Made by a program: the position numbers and the translations under genes | The notes under the pieces: model-generated | Told to the model about the DNA's origin: nothing | The model's database searches: none | The model's input: only the letters and a program-made list of their open reading frames with translations | NCBI RefSeq assembly: GCF_900113055.1 | Contig: NZ_FONZ01000003.1 | Span: forward strand, 124,001 to 188,000 | Source of the DNA: Flavimobilis marinus | Lineage (GTDB): Bacteria > Actinomycetota > Actinomycetes > Actinomycetales > Cellulomonadaceae | Reading direction: 5' to 3' | Length of the DNA stretch: 64,000 bases | Shown here: positions 1 through 8,942 of the stretch, piece by piece | Layout: every line of letters starts with the position of its first letter | Numbering within the stretch: the stretch's first letter is position 1

Positions 1-184
1 CCAGCCGGGGGCGCAGGTCGAGCGTCAGGACGACCTGGCCGCGCAGGTTCACGAGCCCGGCGACCCCGCGGGGCGCCTGCGGCACGAACGTGCGCGCCTG
101 GTGTCCCAGGGTCTCCTGGACGTGCATCACGGGGACGCCGTAGGTGGCGTCGGCGATCTTGAAGGTCACGTACTGGCCAGCCAT
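1..184 (-). CDS. cheW: CheW chemotaxis coupling protein (partial, N-terminal part)
   Basis: CheW links chemoreceptors to the CheA kinase at the inner face of the membrane. Reading the minus strand from an ATG at 184 gives MAGQYVTFKIADATYGVPV, then a run typical of CheW: a V-x-E turn near residue 23 and, near residue 47, the NLRG motif followed by a hydrophobic strand and DLR. The gene runs off the left edge, so only about 61 residues are seen. Its ATG overlaps the cheA stop by one base (TGATG), so the two are translationally coupled. The family call is firm; the rest of the protein is not visible. Confidence 0.88.
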   Translation of the reverse strand, partial: MAGQYVTFKIADATYGVPVMHVQETLGHQARTFVPQAPRGVAGLVNLRGQVVLTLDLRPRL

Positions 185-2670
185 CAGGCGTGCACCATCC
201 CTGCGTCGAAGGAGGCGAGGAAGGACTCGGAGTCGAAGTCCTCCTCGAAGTAGTCGGGGTCTGCCGACTGCAGGAGCGTGTGGAGGTCGACGACCTCGGT
301 GACGCGACCGCCGAGGACCACGAGGCCCGTGCTGCCGTAGGCGTCGCTCGGGCGGCGCTCGGCGCCGCGGTCGTTGGCGATCTCGAGGATCTCCCCGACG
401 ACCATCGCGACGTTGTGGTTGCCGCGGCTGAAGACGACCATCGGCAGCTCGGTGGCCGCGTGGTTGCCCATCGCCCCCAGGGCCTCGGGCAGCCGCATGA
501 CCGGCAGGATCGCCCCGCGGTACTGGAGCACCTCGCGGTTGCCGAGGATCTCGATCCGGTCGGTGGAGATCTGCTCGAGGCGCGTGACGGCCTCGAGCGG
601 GATCGCCGCCCGGCGCCCGTCGCCGATGCCCACGACGAGCAGGTCCTCGCCGTCGACCTCCTGGACCGCCTGCGCGCGGGCGGCGTCGGCCGCGACGTCG
701 CCGATCTCGCCGACGAGCGACCGGCGCGCGATCGCCTGGACGTCCAGGATCAGCGCCACGCGGCCGTCTCCCATGAGGGTGGCGCCCGCGTACGTGCCCG
801 TGCCCTTGAGCTGCGAGGCGAGCGGCTTGACGACGATCTCCTCGTTGTTCAGCACGCGGTCGACGACGAGGCCGAACCGCTGGTTGTCCGCCCGCAGCAC
901 GGCGATGACCATCGAGCCGTCGCGGTCGCTCGTGGTGCCGAGGACGTCGGTGAGCCGGACGAGCGGCAGCAGGTCGCCGCGCAGGCGGTACACCTCGGCG
1001 GAGTTGATCAGCTCGATCGCCTCGGCGGTGCGCGTGGTGTCGAGCGCGACGAGCTCGAGGAGGTTCACCTGGGGGATCGCGTAGATCTCCTGGCCCGACG
1101 CCACGGTCAGCGCCGGCATGATCGCGAGGGTGAGCGGGATGCGCAGGCGCCAGACGGTGCCCGAGCCCTTCTCCGACTCGACCTCGACCTGGCCACCGAT
1201 CGACTCGATGTTGCTGCGGACGACGTCCATGCCCACGCCACGGCCGGACACGTTGGTGACCACAGCCGCCGTCGAGAAGCCGGGCAGGAAGACCATGTTG
1301 AGGATCTCGGCGGTCGACATCGCGTCGAGCTGCTCCGACGTGCGCAGGCCGCGCTCGAGCGCCTTGGCCGCGATCACGTCGGGGTCCATGCCCTTGCCGT
1401 TGTCGCGCACCTCGACGATGACCTGGCCACCGGCGTGGTAGGCACGCAGCGTCAGCGTGCCCGCCGGCGTCTTGCCCGCGGCCTCGCGGACGTCCGGCAT
1501 CTCGATGCCGTGGTCGACCGCGTTGCGCACCAGGTGCGTGAGCGGGTCCTTGACGGACTCCAGCAGGCTGCGGTCGAGCTCGGTGTCGCCACCGATCATC
1601 TCCAGCTCGACCTGCTTCTTGAACCCCGACGCGAGGTCGCGCACGATGCGCGGCATCTTGTTCCAGATGTGGTCGATCGGCTGCATGCGCGTCTTCATGA
1701 CGCCCTCCTGCAGCTCGGTCGCGATCAGGGACAGGCGCTGCGAGGACCGCGTGAGGTCCGGGTTCGCGTCAGGACCGGCGAGCTGGGCGATCTGGTTGCG
1801 GACGAGCACGAGCTCGCCCACCTGGCGCATCAGCTCGTCGAGCAGGTCGACGTCGACGCGGATCGAGGAGTCGCTCGACGACCGCACGGCCTGGGACTGC
1901 TCGGCCGCGGCCGGGGCTGCCGGGGCGCTCGCGGGCGTGGCCGTCGGCGCCGGCTGTGTTGCCGCGGGGGGCGCCGGGGCGACGGGCGCCGCCGGGGCGA
2001 CGTCGGGCTCGACGGCGGTGGTCTCGACCGCAGTGGGCTCGACGGCGGTGGGCTCGACCGGAGCGGTGACGCTCGGGGCGGTCTCCCCCGGGGTCGCCGC
2101 AGCGGCGCGGCGACGGGGAACGATCTTCTTGGGCGCAGCCACGACGGCGGCCTCCTCGGTCGGGGACGTGTCCGTCGTCTTCGCGCGGACCTTCTTGTTC
2201 GCCGGCGCGGCGGGGGCCGGCTCGGTCTCGACGGCGGCGGGCTCGGCCACGGGCGCGGCGGCGGGGGCGTCGTCGGGCTCGGGAACGTTGTCCAGCGTGC
2301 GCTGGATGCGGGCGACGACGTCGTCGGTCGCTACGGCGTCCTCGGACCCCTGCTGCTCGATGGACGTGAGGATGAGGCGGACGGTGTCGACCATGGCGAG
2401 CAGGACGTCGGTGGTCCGCTGGTCCATGTGGCGGCGCCCGTCACGCAGCTCGACGAGGAGGCTCTCGCCCACGTGGGTCACGGCCTCGAGCTTCGCGAAC
2501 GCGAGGAACCCGCTCGTGCCCTTGATCGTGTGGATCGTGCGGAAGATGCTGCTCAGCAGGTCCCGCGACGTCGGGTTGCCCTCGAGCGCGATGAGGTCCT
2601 GGTCCAGCTGGTCCAGGTTCTCGTAGCTCTCGATGAGAAACTCACGAACGATCTCGTCAACGCCATCCAT
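184..2670 (-). CDS. cheA: Chemotaxis histidine kinase CheA with two CheW-like domains
   Basis: CheA autophosphorylates in response to receptor state and passes phosphate to CheY and CheB. The 828-residue product starts with an HPt domain whose phosphorylated histidine is His47 (HTIKGTSGF). A long Ala/Pro/Val/Glu linker (about 130-265) with VEPTA repeats follows, then a dimerisation helix pair, an HATPase with N box (VRNAVDHGIE), G1 (DNGKGM) and G2 (GRGVGMDVV), and two successive CheW-like domains rather than the usual one. This explains a length above the common 650-700 residues. I see no CheY-binding P2 domain; the linker occupies its place. The ATG at 2670 has a GAGGGA ribosome site, and a sigma-28-type promoter lies about 50 nt upstream. 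Confidence 0.96.
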   Translation of the reverse strand: MDGVDEIVREFLIESYENLDQLDQDLIALEGNPTSRDLLSSIFRTIHTIKGTSGFLAFAKLEAVTHVGESLLVELRDGRRHMDQRTTDVLLAMVDTVRLILTSIEQQGSEDAVATDDVVARIQRTLDNVPEPDDAPAAAPVAEPAAVETEPAPAAPANKKVRAKTTDTSPTEEAAVVAAPKKIVPRRRAAAATPGETAPSVTAPVEPTAVEPTAVETTAVEPDVAPAAPVAPAPPAATQPAPTATPASAPAAPAAAEQSQAVRSSSDSSIRVDVDLLDELMRQVGELVLVRNQIAQLAGPDANPDLTRSSQRLSLIATELQEGVMKTRMQPIDHIWNKMPRIVRDLASGFKKQVELEMIGGDTELDRSLLESVKDPLTHLVRNAVDHGIEMPDVREAAGKTPAGTLTLRAYHAGGQVIVEVRDNGKGMDPDVIAAKALERGLRTSEQLDAMSTAEILNMVFLPGFSTAAVVTNVSGRGVGMDVVRSNIESIGGQVEVESEKGSGTVWRLRIPLTLAIMPALTVASGQEIYAIPQVNLLELVALDTTRTAEAIELINSAEVYRLRGDLLPLVRLTDVLGTTSDRDGSMVIAVLRADNQRFGLVVDRVLNNEEIVVKPLASQLKGTGTYAGATLMGDGRVALILDVQAIARRSLVGEIGDVAADAARAQAVQEVDGEDLLVVGIGDGRRAAIPLEAVTRLEQISTDRIEILGNREVLQYRGAILPVMRLPEALGAMGNHAATELPMVVFSRGNHNVAMVVGEILEIANDRGAERRPSDAYGSTGLVVLGGRVTEVVDLHTLLQSADPDYFEEDFDSESFLASFDAGMVHA

Positions 2671-2716
2671 GGCATTCCCTCTCTCCAGGCGAGGCCGTCA
2701 GGCCTCGTCACCAGAG

Positions 2717-2743
2717 ATATCGGCGCGTTCGCGCACGATATGA
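2717..2743 (-). promoter_or_regulatory. Candidate sigma-28 promoter of cheA-cheW
   Basis: On the minus strand the sequence reads TCAT, 15 nt, GCCGATAT. The -10 half is close to the FliA/SigD consensus GCCGATAA, and the spacing matches five other flagellar promoters in this window. A 7-bp inverted repeat (2690-2696 with 2701-2707, loop GTCA) falls in the leader between this site and the cheA ribosome site. Confidence 0.58.
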
Positions 2744-2778
2744 GCCGCACCCAGCCGCGCACACCCGGATTCCGATGA

Positions 2779-2862
2779 TCGAGTGCGCCAGGACTGCCGC
2801 CGCATGTCCGACATGCCGGTTGATTCGGGGCACTCGACCGCAGAAACAGGGCACTCGACCGC
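2779..2862. repeat. GCACTCGA boxes between csrA and cheA
   Basis: The region from 2744 to 2910 has no gene. It holds a 14-bp direct repeat, GGGCACTCGACCGC, at 2828-2841 and 2849-2862 (start-to-start 21 bp, about two helical turns), and an inverted partial copy TCGAGTGC at 2779-2786. This is the arrangement of an operator or of repeat decay, upstream of the cheA promoter and just 3' of csrA. No protein can be named for it. Confidence 0.45.
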
Positions 2863-2910
2863 GCGTGGAGCGCGCAGGAGGCGGTGCGGGTGAAGTTAGT
2901 GGCGACCCGG

Positions 2911-3195
2911 TCAGGCGTCAGTGGCCGGCGGGGTCCCGGGCGCAGGGGGCTCCGGGGTGTCCGCGTCGCGGCGGCTGAGCAGGTCCCGCAGGCGCTGCTC
3001 AGCGGCGTCGTCCGCGTCGGTGGCCTCGCGGTTCGCCTCGCGCACGGCCTCGATGACCTCGGCGCGGTGGACCTTCATGGACCGGGGCGCGTCGATCCCG
3101 ATCCGGACTCCGTCACCGCGCGAGTCGATGATGGTCACGACGATGTCGTCGCCAATGAGGAGCTTCTCCCCGACCTTCCGACTCAGCACCAGCAT
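2911..3195 (-). CDS. csrA: CsrA carbon storage / flagellin translation regulator
   Basis: CsrA is a small RNA-binding dimer that represses translation by covering GGA motifs near ribosome sites. In Gram-positives it controls flagellin and is held in check by FliW. The product begins MLVLSRKVGEKLLIGDDI, a textbook CsrA N-terminus, with the family core ending near residue 60. The remaining residues to 94 are a charged, Pro-rich tail longer than the usual 60-75. It is last in the flhA-flhF-csrA unit, 14 nt after the flhF-like stop. fliW is encoded at 33949-34413, and the flagellin leader carries two GGA sites, so the whole circuit is in this window. Confidence 0.95.
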   Translation of the reverse strand: MLVLSRKVGEKLLIGDDIVVTIIDSRGDGVRIGIDAPRSMKVHRAEVIEAVREANREATDADDAAEQRLRDLLSRRDADTPEPPAPGTPPATDA

Positions 3196-3209
3196 GGGCC
3201 GAGACTACC

Positions 3210-4508
3210 TCAGTCCCACACGGGATCATCGAGCCGCTCGCTCAGCATCGCGGCCCAGACGGGCGCCGAGGCGACCAGACCGTCGAGCAGACCGACGGGT
3301 ACGCCGAGCGTCAGGATGCTTCCGGGCCGGGACGTCTCGGCCACCCCCCGCGCCGCGAGCGCGTCGACCGGACGCGTGCGCTCGAGAGCCGCGATCCAGC
3401 GCCGCGTGTCCTCGGGCGCCCGGTCGGCATCGACGGCCGCCCACACCTGGTCCGGCTGCAGCGCGCCGACCAGGTCGGCTGCCTCGGCCTCGTCGAACCT
3501 GCCCGCGCCCACCGTCAGCGCGACGAGCAGCGGCTCACCGCTCCTGCGCGCCTCCTCGGCGAGCCGGCGCGCGGTCGCGGGCGTCGTGACCCACTGGTGC
3601 TTGGCCCCCGCGGCGAACTCCCCGGCCAGCGCGATGCGGTCGTCGGTCAGGCCCATGCGCCGCGCCACCACGTGGGCGGCCTCCGTCGCTGCCGTGCCCT
3701 TCCCCGAGACGACGACGACGCTCCCGGGCCGGCGCAGCACCTCCGGGGCGCGCGGCACCTGGGAGAGCACCTCCGAGAGCGTGAAGCGGGTGCCCGACGG
3801 CACCCGCGAGCGCAGCGCGGCCACGAGCGCGTCGGGCATGCCGATCGTCGCGAGCTCGTCGGCGGTCGCGCCGCGGCGGGACGTCACGACGGTCGCGTGC
3901 ATCGCGGTGAACCGGACGTCGTCGCCGCCGGCCGGCTCCGCCGCGGGCTGCTGGAGCTTGGGCTGCTGGGTCTTCTGCTTGGCCCGGGGCTTGGCCGGCG
4001 CCGCCGCGGGCGGCTGCACCGCCGCGGGCGCGGGCGCGACCGACACGGGCACCTCGCCCAGCTCGACGACGTCGATCACGTCGTCGGCCGCCTCGGCCGC
4101 CGAGCGCCGCGGGGCGACCGGCGGCACCGGCGAGGCAGGCCCGCCGACCCCGACGTCGATGCCCTGCGCGAGCTGACGCACCGAGTCGAGCACCGACGCG
4201 AACGCGTCCGCGGGCCCGCGAGCACCGGGAACCCCGCCCACGCCGTGCCCGCTGACGTCAGCGGCGTCGGCCGCAGCAAGCAGCGCGTCGATGCCCCCCG
4301 CCTGGCCGCGCACCGCTCCGCCGCGCGCCGGGACGTCGTCGGGCACCTCGACCGTGAGCTCGAAGCGCTCCTTGGCGAAGAACCCCCCGAAGCCGCCCTC
4401 GCGCACGCGCTCGGCCTTGACCACCTTCACGCCCGGGCCGAGCTCGGCCCGGGCCTGACGCACGAGCGCGTCGAGGTCGCTACCCTCAAGCAGCAATTGC
4501 CTCGGCAT
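3210..4508 (-). CDS. FlhF-like protein with degenerate GTPase domain
   Basis: FlhF is an SRP-type GTPase that helps place and assemble flagella. The first 60 residues match the FlhF N-terminus (residues 10-30, LDALVRQARAELGPGVKVV, then GGFGGFFAKERFELTVEV). A Pro/Ala-rich linker (about 60-190) and an SRP54-like C-terminal fold follow. Where the P-loop GPTGVGKT should stand, after PGSVVVV, the sequence is SGKGTAATEAA, so the canonical nucleotide-binding loop is lost, and I see no clear DTAG or TKLD box. It lies directly after flhA, with which the start overlaps by 23 nt, the classic flhF position. It is best read as a GTPase-dead FlhF relative; a catalytic role is not supported. Confidence 0.7.
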   Translation of the reverse strand: MPRQLLLEGSDLDALVRQARAELGPGVKVVKAERVREGGFGGFFAKERFELTVEVPDDVPARGGAVRGQAGGIDALLAAADAADVSGHGVGGVPGARGPADAFASVLDSVRQLAQGIDVGVGGPASPVPPVAPRRSAAEAADDVIDVVELGEVPVSVAPAPAAVQPPAAAPAKPRAKQKTQQPKLQQPAAEPAGGDDVRFTAMHATVVTSRRGATADELATIGMPDALVAALRSRVPSGTRFTLSEVLSQVPRAPEVLRRPGSVVVVSGKGTAATEAAHVVARRMGLTDDRIALAGEFAAGAKHQWVTTPATARRLAEEARRSGEPLLVALTVGAGRFDEAEAADLVGALQPDQVWAAVDADRAPEDTRRWIAALERTRPVDALAARGVAETSRPGSILTLGVPVGLLDGLVASAPVWAAMLSERLDDPVWD

Positions 4509-6546
4509 CGCGCACCACTCCCACCGTCTCGACCCGCAGGCCTGAACCCGTCACCTCAGAGTACGAGAGCACGGGGCTCTCGCCGTGCTGCATGGCCACC
4601 AGGTGGTGCAGCGCGGAGCGCAGCGCCGGGGCGCAGACCAGCACGGGCGTCCAGCCCCGGTTCTCCGCGTCGGTGCGCAGCGCCCCGAAGGAACGCATCA
4701 TCGCCTCGAGCCGCGACGGGTCGAGCAGGATCTGGCTCCCACCCTCGGTCGGGTGCAGGCCCTCGAGCAGCGCGTGCTCGAGCGTCGGGTCGAGCGTGAG
4801 GACACGCAGCACCCCGTCGCGGGCGTGCTGGGCCGTGAGCGTGGGCGCGAGGGCCTGGCGGGCGGCCTCGATCAGGCCGTCGGGCGCCGTCGAGCTCTTC
4901 GCCCGCAGCGTCAGGGCCTCGTAGATGCGCGACAGGTCGCGGATCGGCACGCCCTCCGTGAGCAGTCCCTGCAGCACGCGCTGCACCTCGCCGAGGCTGA
5001 GCAGCCCGGGCACGAGCTCCTCGACCGCGGACGGGTTGACGGCCTTGACGCCCTCGGTCAGGACGCGGACGTCCTCGCGGGACAGCAGGCGGTCAGCGTG
5101 CTGGGTGACGACGTTGCTCAGGTGCGTGATCAGGACCGAGACCCGGTCGACGACGGTCGCCCCGGCCATCTCGGCAGCGAAGCGCAGCTCGGCGGGCACC
5201 CACTTGGACGACAGGCCGAACACGGGCTCGCGGCTCTCCTCTCCGGGCAGCGACGCGAGGTCGTCCCCGAGCGCCAGGACGCGGCCCGCAGGCAGGGTGC
5301 CGCGGCCGACCTCGACGCCGGCGACCCGCAGCACGTACGTGGCCAGCGGCAGCTCGACCGAGTCGCGGGTGCGCACCGGCGGTACCACCATGCCGAGCTC
5401 GAGCGCGATCTTGCGGCGCAGCTGGCGGATCCGGCCGAGGAGGTCGTCGTCGGCCCCGGGGCGGACCAGGTCCACGAGGTCCGGGGAGAGCTGGATCTCG
5501 AGGGCGTGCACGCGCATCTCCTCGATCAGCTGCTCGGTCGCGTCCGGGCGGGCGGCGGCGGTGTCCTCGACGGCGACGAGCTCGGCGTCGGCCGCAGCCT
5601 TGGCGTCGCGCGTCTTGACCTGCTGCGCGGCGATGAGCAGGCCGATGCCCACCAGGAAGAACGGTAGCTTGGGGATGCCGGGCAGCAGGCCGAGGCCGAT
5701 CGAGGCGACGCCGGCGATGACCAGCGCGGTGCGCGACTGCGTGAGCTGCTTGCTCGCGGCGGTGCCGAGGTCGTCCTCGGCGGTCGCGCGGGTGACGATC
5801 AGGCCGGTCGCGGTGCTGAGCAGCAGCGCGGGGATCTGGGTGACCAGGCCGTCGCCGATCGTCAGCATCGCGTAGGTCTCGATGGCCTCGCCGGCGTTCA
5901 TGCCGCGCTGGGCCATGCCGATCGCGAAGCCGCCCACGAGGTTGATCAGGGTGATGACGATGCCGGCGATCGCGTCGCCCTTGACGAACTTGGAGCCACC
6001 GTCCATCGCGCCGTAGAAGTCGGCCTCCGCGGAGATCTCCGCGCGGCGGTTGCGCGCCTGCTCCTCGGTGATCAGGCCGGCGTTGAGGTCGGCGTCGATC
6101 GCCATCTGCTTGCCGGGCATCGCGTCGAGCGTGAACCGGGCGCCGACCTCGGCCACACGCCCCGCACCGTTGGTGATGACGACGAACTGGATGACCACGA
6201 GGATCAGGAAGATGACGAGACCGATGATCAGCGAGCCGCCGACCACGAAGTGGCCGAACGCGTTGATGACCTCGCCCGCGTAGCCGTCGCGCAGCACCAG
6301 CCGCGTCGAGGCGACGTTGAGGCCGAGCCGGAACAGCGTGGCGATCAGCAGCAGCGAGGGGAACACCGAGAAGTCGAGCGGGCGCTTGGCGTACATGCTG
6401 GTCAGCAGGATGACCAGGGAGAACGTGACGTTGACGACGATCAGGACGTCGAGCAGCGCTGCGGGCAGCGGCACGACGAGCAGCATGACGATGCCGACGA
6501 CCCCGAGAGGGACGGCGAGCCCGCCGAGTCCGACCTTCTTCAACAC
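4486..6546 (-). CDS. flhA: Flagellar type III export gate protein FlhA
   Basis: FlhA forms the nonameric export gate that uses proton motive force and docks substrate-chaperone complexes on its cytoplasmic ring. The 686-residue product has about eight hydrophobic segments in its first 330 residues, the conserved FHIPEP-region motifs (GARFTLDAMPGKQMAID and YGAMDGGSKFVKGDAIAG), and a cytoplasmic domain to the C-terminus. Length is normal. No ATG fits. GTG at 6546 sits 2 nt after a GGAGG and TTG at 6543 sits 5 nt after it, so either may be used. The unit starts after a palindromic repeat (6627-6684), suggesting its own promoter in 6547-6626, though I could not identify one. Confidence 0.96.
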   Translation of the reverse strand: MLKKVGLGGLAVPLGVVGIVMLLVVPLPAALLDVLIVVNVTFSLVILLTSMYAKRPLDFSVFPSLLLIATLFRLGLNVASTRLVLRDGYAGEVINAFGHFVVGGSLIIGLVIFLILVVIQFVVITNGAGRVAEVGARFTLDAMPGKQMAIDADLNAGLITEEQARNRRAEISAEADFYGAMDGGSKFVKGDAIAGIVITLINLVGGFAIGMAQRGMNAGEAIETYAMLTIGDGLVTQIPALLLSTATGLIVTRATAEDDLGTAASKQLTQSRTALVIAGVASIGLGLLPGIPKLPFFLVGIGLLIAAQQVKTRDAKAAADAELVAVEDTAAARPDATEQLIEEMRVHALEIQLSPDLVDLVRPGADDDLLGRIRQLRRKIALELGMVVPPVRTRDSVELPLATYVLRVAGVEVGRGTLPAGRVLALGDDLASLPGEESREPVFGLSSKWVPAELRFAAEMAGATVVDRVSVLITHLSNVVTQHADRLLSREDVRVLTEGVKAVNPSAVEELVPGLLSLGEVQRVLQGLLTEGVPIRDLSRIYEALTLRAKSSTAPDGLIEAARQALAPTLTAQHARDGVLRVLTLDPTLEHALLEGLHPTEGGSQILLDPSRLEAMMRSFGALRTDAENRGWTPVLVCAPALRSALHHLVAMQHGESPVLSYSEVTGSGLRVETVGVVRDAEAIAA

Positions 6547-6626
6547 GTCCTCCAGCTGTCCTGAATCCTCTGACCTGCACCGACCGTCTTGCGCGCCGCA
6601 CCCCTCCCATCGACCGCCCACCCCCG

Positions 6627-6684
6627 TGAGTGCGTCTTTCTGGCGGTGTTTCTGACCGATTTGACCGCCAAAATCACGCACTCA
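6627..6684. repeat. Palindromic repeat, copy 1 (flhB-flhA gap)
   Basis: A 58-bp palindrome has outer arms TGAGTGCGT and inner arms TGGCGGT, with 3-5 unpaired positions between them and a 15-nt loop. It is the most diverged of four related copies. It begins 43 nt after the flhB stop and lies in the 181-nt gap before flhA, so it could end the fliM-flhB transcript. The rest of this gap is G-rich with no clear feature. Confidence 0.85.
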
Positions 6685-6727
6685 GCGGAGGGGTCCTGGT
6701 GGGGGGTGGGGGCGGGGTGGGGGGCAG

Positions 6728-7903
6728 TCATGCGGCCATCGCCTGGGCTCGGGCTCGGGCTCGGGCCTCGCGGGCCTGGCGGGCGCGCGTCGCGGCGTCG
6801 GGCACCGGGGGCACCTCGACGGGGCGCGGCATCGTGAACTTGCCCTGGCCGGAGCCGCGCCGCTTGAGCGACATCACGAACGCGAGCACCTGCGCGACCG
6901 CCATGAACAGCTCCGCGGGGATCTCGTCGCCGGGCTTGCAGGCGCCGTGGATCGCGCGGGCCAGGGGGACGTCGGCGATCATCGTGACGTGGTGCGCGGC
7001 CGCCTCCTCGCGGATGCGCGTGGCCACGTGCCCCTTGCCGGTCGCAACCACCCGCGGCGCGCCCTTGCCGGGCTCGTACCGCAGGGCGACGGCCACGTGG
7101 GTGGGGTTCACGACGACGACGTCGGCGTCCGCGACCGCGCCGAGCATGCGGTTGCGGCTCGCGGCGAGCTGGCGCGAGCGGCGGGCGCCCTTCATCTGCG
7201 GGTCGCCCTCCGACTGCTTGTGCTCGTCCATGACCTCCTTCTTGGACATCTTGGTCTGCTTGCGGTTCCGCTTGATCACGACGAGCACGTCGATGATTGC
7301 GAGCACGATGCCCGCGACGACGGCCCAGATCAGCAGCGCCCGCAAGCCCCCGCCGGCGACGGTGATGATCGACGAGATCGACATCCCGCCCGCCGTCATC
7401 AGCGCCGGGATGAGGTCCTGCACCGCGATGTACAGCACGCCGCCGACGACCGCCGTCTTGAGCAGCGCCTTGACGCCCTGCCACAGGGCCTGACCCCCGA
7501 AGGTCCGCTTGAGGCCCTTGACGAGGTTGAACTGCTTGAACGTCGGCTTGAGCTTCTTTGTCGCGATGTGCACGCCGCCCTGGGCGGCGTTGGCGACGAT
7601 CGCGGCGACGACGACGGCGGCCAGCATCGGCCCGAGGGTCACCAGCACCGAGCCGAGCCCGCCGCTCAGCGCCTGCAGCGCGAGCGCAGGCTCGGGCGAG
7701 GCGATGACGTCGCGGATCACGTCGAGCTGCTCGCGGGCCGCGGCGATGCCCCGGTCGAGCGTCATCGGCATCATCACCACGGCCGCGCCGACGCCGAGCC
7801 ACGCGCTGAGGTCCTGCGACTTCGACAGGCCACCCTCCGCGCGGACCTTCTTCATCCGCTGCGGTGTGGCCTGCTCGGTCTTCTCCTGCCCGCCCTCGGC
7901 CAT
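6728..7903 (-). CDS. flhB: Flagellar export switch protein FlhB
   Basis: FlhB sets export specificity, switching from rod/hook to filament substrates when its cytoplasmic domain self-cleaves. The 391-residue product has four membrane segments (about 30-210), a charged connector (RNRKQTKMSKKEVMDEHKQ), and the autocleavage motif Asn266-Pro-Thr-His. The C-terminal tail is Ala/Arg-rich. It is last in the fliM-fliN-fliO-fliP-fliQ-fliR-flhB chain, starting inside the fliR stop (TGATG). Confidence 0.96.
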   Translation of the reverse strand: MAEGGQEKTEQATPQRMKKVRAEGGLSKSQDLSAWLGVGAAVVMMPMTLDRGIAAAREQLDVIRDVIASPEPALALQALSGGLGSVLVTLGPMLAAVVVAAIVANAAQGGVHIATKKLKPTFKQFNLVKGLKRTFGGQALWQGVKALLKTAVVGGVLYIAVQDLIPALMTAGGMSISSIITVAGGGLRALLIWAVVAGIVLAIIDVLVVIKRNRKQTKMSKKEVMDEHKQSEGDPQMKGARRSRQLAASRNRMLGAVADADVVVVNPTHVAVALRYEPGKGAPRVVATGKGHVATRIREEAAAHHVTMIADVPLARAIHGACKPGDEIPAELFMAVAQVLAFVMSLKRRGSGQGKFTMPRPVEVPPVPDAATRARQAREARARARAQAMAA

Positions 7904-8667
7904 CAGCCGCCCCCGGCCAGGCCGAGCATCGCGCCCACCGCGGTCCCCGTGAGGGACTCCACGACGTGCGGCAGCGCGAGGAACACGAACACCCCGAGCG
8001 TGAGCGTGAGGTAGATCTTCAGCGGGAACCCGAGCACGAACGCGTTGAGCGCCGGGGCGACGCGCGTGATCAGGCCGAGCGCGGCGTCGGCGAGGAAGAG
8101 CACGACGACGAGCGGGCCGGCGATCTGCAGGGCCGCCACGAACATGCCGGTCAGCGCGGCCGTGAGGGTCTCCCCCAGGGCCGCGAAGTTCAGCGCCTCA
8201 CCGATCGGCAGGGCGTCGAACGTGCGGGCGAGGCCGCCGAGGACGATCTGGTAGGCGCCCGACGCGAACAGCAGCACGAGCGCGGTCATGTGGAACAGCC
8301 GCGCGAACTGCGCGCCGTTGACCATCGAGCCCGGGTCGAAGCCCTGCGCCATCTGGAAGCCCCCCGACAGGTCGATCAGCGAGCCGGCGGCCGAGACCGC
8401 CGAGAACACGAGCGACACGAGGAAGCCCAGCGCAGCACCGATCACCACCTGCATGACGAGCAGGCCGACGTAGGCGGGCGTCGACGACGACGGCGTGGCC
8501 TCGAGCGTCGGGGCGACCGCGATCGCGAGGCCCAGCGCGAGCATGACCTTGACCTGCGCCGGGATCGCCTTGTGGTTGAACGGCGGCGCGATCACCAGGA
8601 ACGCGACGATCCGCACGCCCGCGAGCATGACGGTCTCGAGCGTGCCGAGGGCGATCGACAGGGTCAT
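7903..8667 (-). CDS. fliR: Flagellar export apparatus protein FliR
   Basis: FliR, with FliP and FliQ, forms the helical core channel of the export gate. The 254-residue product is hydrophobic throughout, with about six membrane segments. It carries conserved family stretches such as the segment ending in PPFNHKAIPAQVKVMLALGL near residue 40 and the SLIDLSGGFQMAQGFDP loop after residue 90. Its ATG overlaps the fliQ stop and its stop overlaps the flhB start. Confidence 0.94.
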   Translation of the reverse strand: MTLSIALGTLETVMLAGVRIVAFLVIAPPFNHKAIPAQVKVMLALGLAIAVAPTLEATPSSSTPAYVGLLVMQVVIGAALGFLVSLVFSAVSAAGSLIDLSGGFQMAQGFDPGSMVNGAQFARLFHMTALVLLFASGAYQIVLGGLARTFDALPIGEALNFAALGETLTAALTGMFVAALQIAGPLVVVLFLADAALGLITRVAPALNAFVLGFPLKIYLTLTLGVFVFLALPHVVESLTGTAVGAMLGLAGGG

Positions 8668-8942
8668 CAGCCGCCGCCGAGGAGCGCGGGGATCCGCTCG
8701 TACAGCCCGGTGGTGAACGCGACGATCTCGGAGATCATCCAGTGCCCGCTGATCAGGAGGGCGAGGGCGACGGCGATGGCCTTGGGCACGAACGACAGCG
8801 TCACCTCCTGGATCTGGGTGATCGACTGGATCAGCGACACGGAGAACCCGACGATCAGCGCGGTCAGCAGGATCGGCGCGGCGAGCTTGGCGGCGACGAG
8901 CATCGCCTGGAGCCCGATGTCGAGGATGGCGGTGGTGTCCAT
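8667..8942 (-). CDS. fliQ: Flagellar export apparatus protein FliQ
   Basis: FliQ is a two-helix hairpin protein packing around the FliP-FliR channel. The 91-residue length is typical. Two membrane segments (about 17-40 and 52-75) flank the conserved loop SLIQSITQIQEVTLSFVPK. Start and stop codons overlap fliP and fliR by one base, so FliP, FliQ and FliR are made together. Confidence 0.94.
   Translation of the reverse strand: MDTTAILDIGLQAMLVAAKLAAPILLTALIVGFSVSLIQSITQIQEVTLSFVPKAIAVALALLISGHWMISEIVAFTTGLYERIPALLGGG

Noticed and set aside
190-2778. A very long open frame (862 codons) on the plus strand opposite cheA
   Set aside because: It is a shadow of the high-GC cheA gene: Arg/Asp/Val/Gly-rich with no family features, while the minus strand encodes a complete CheA.
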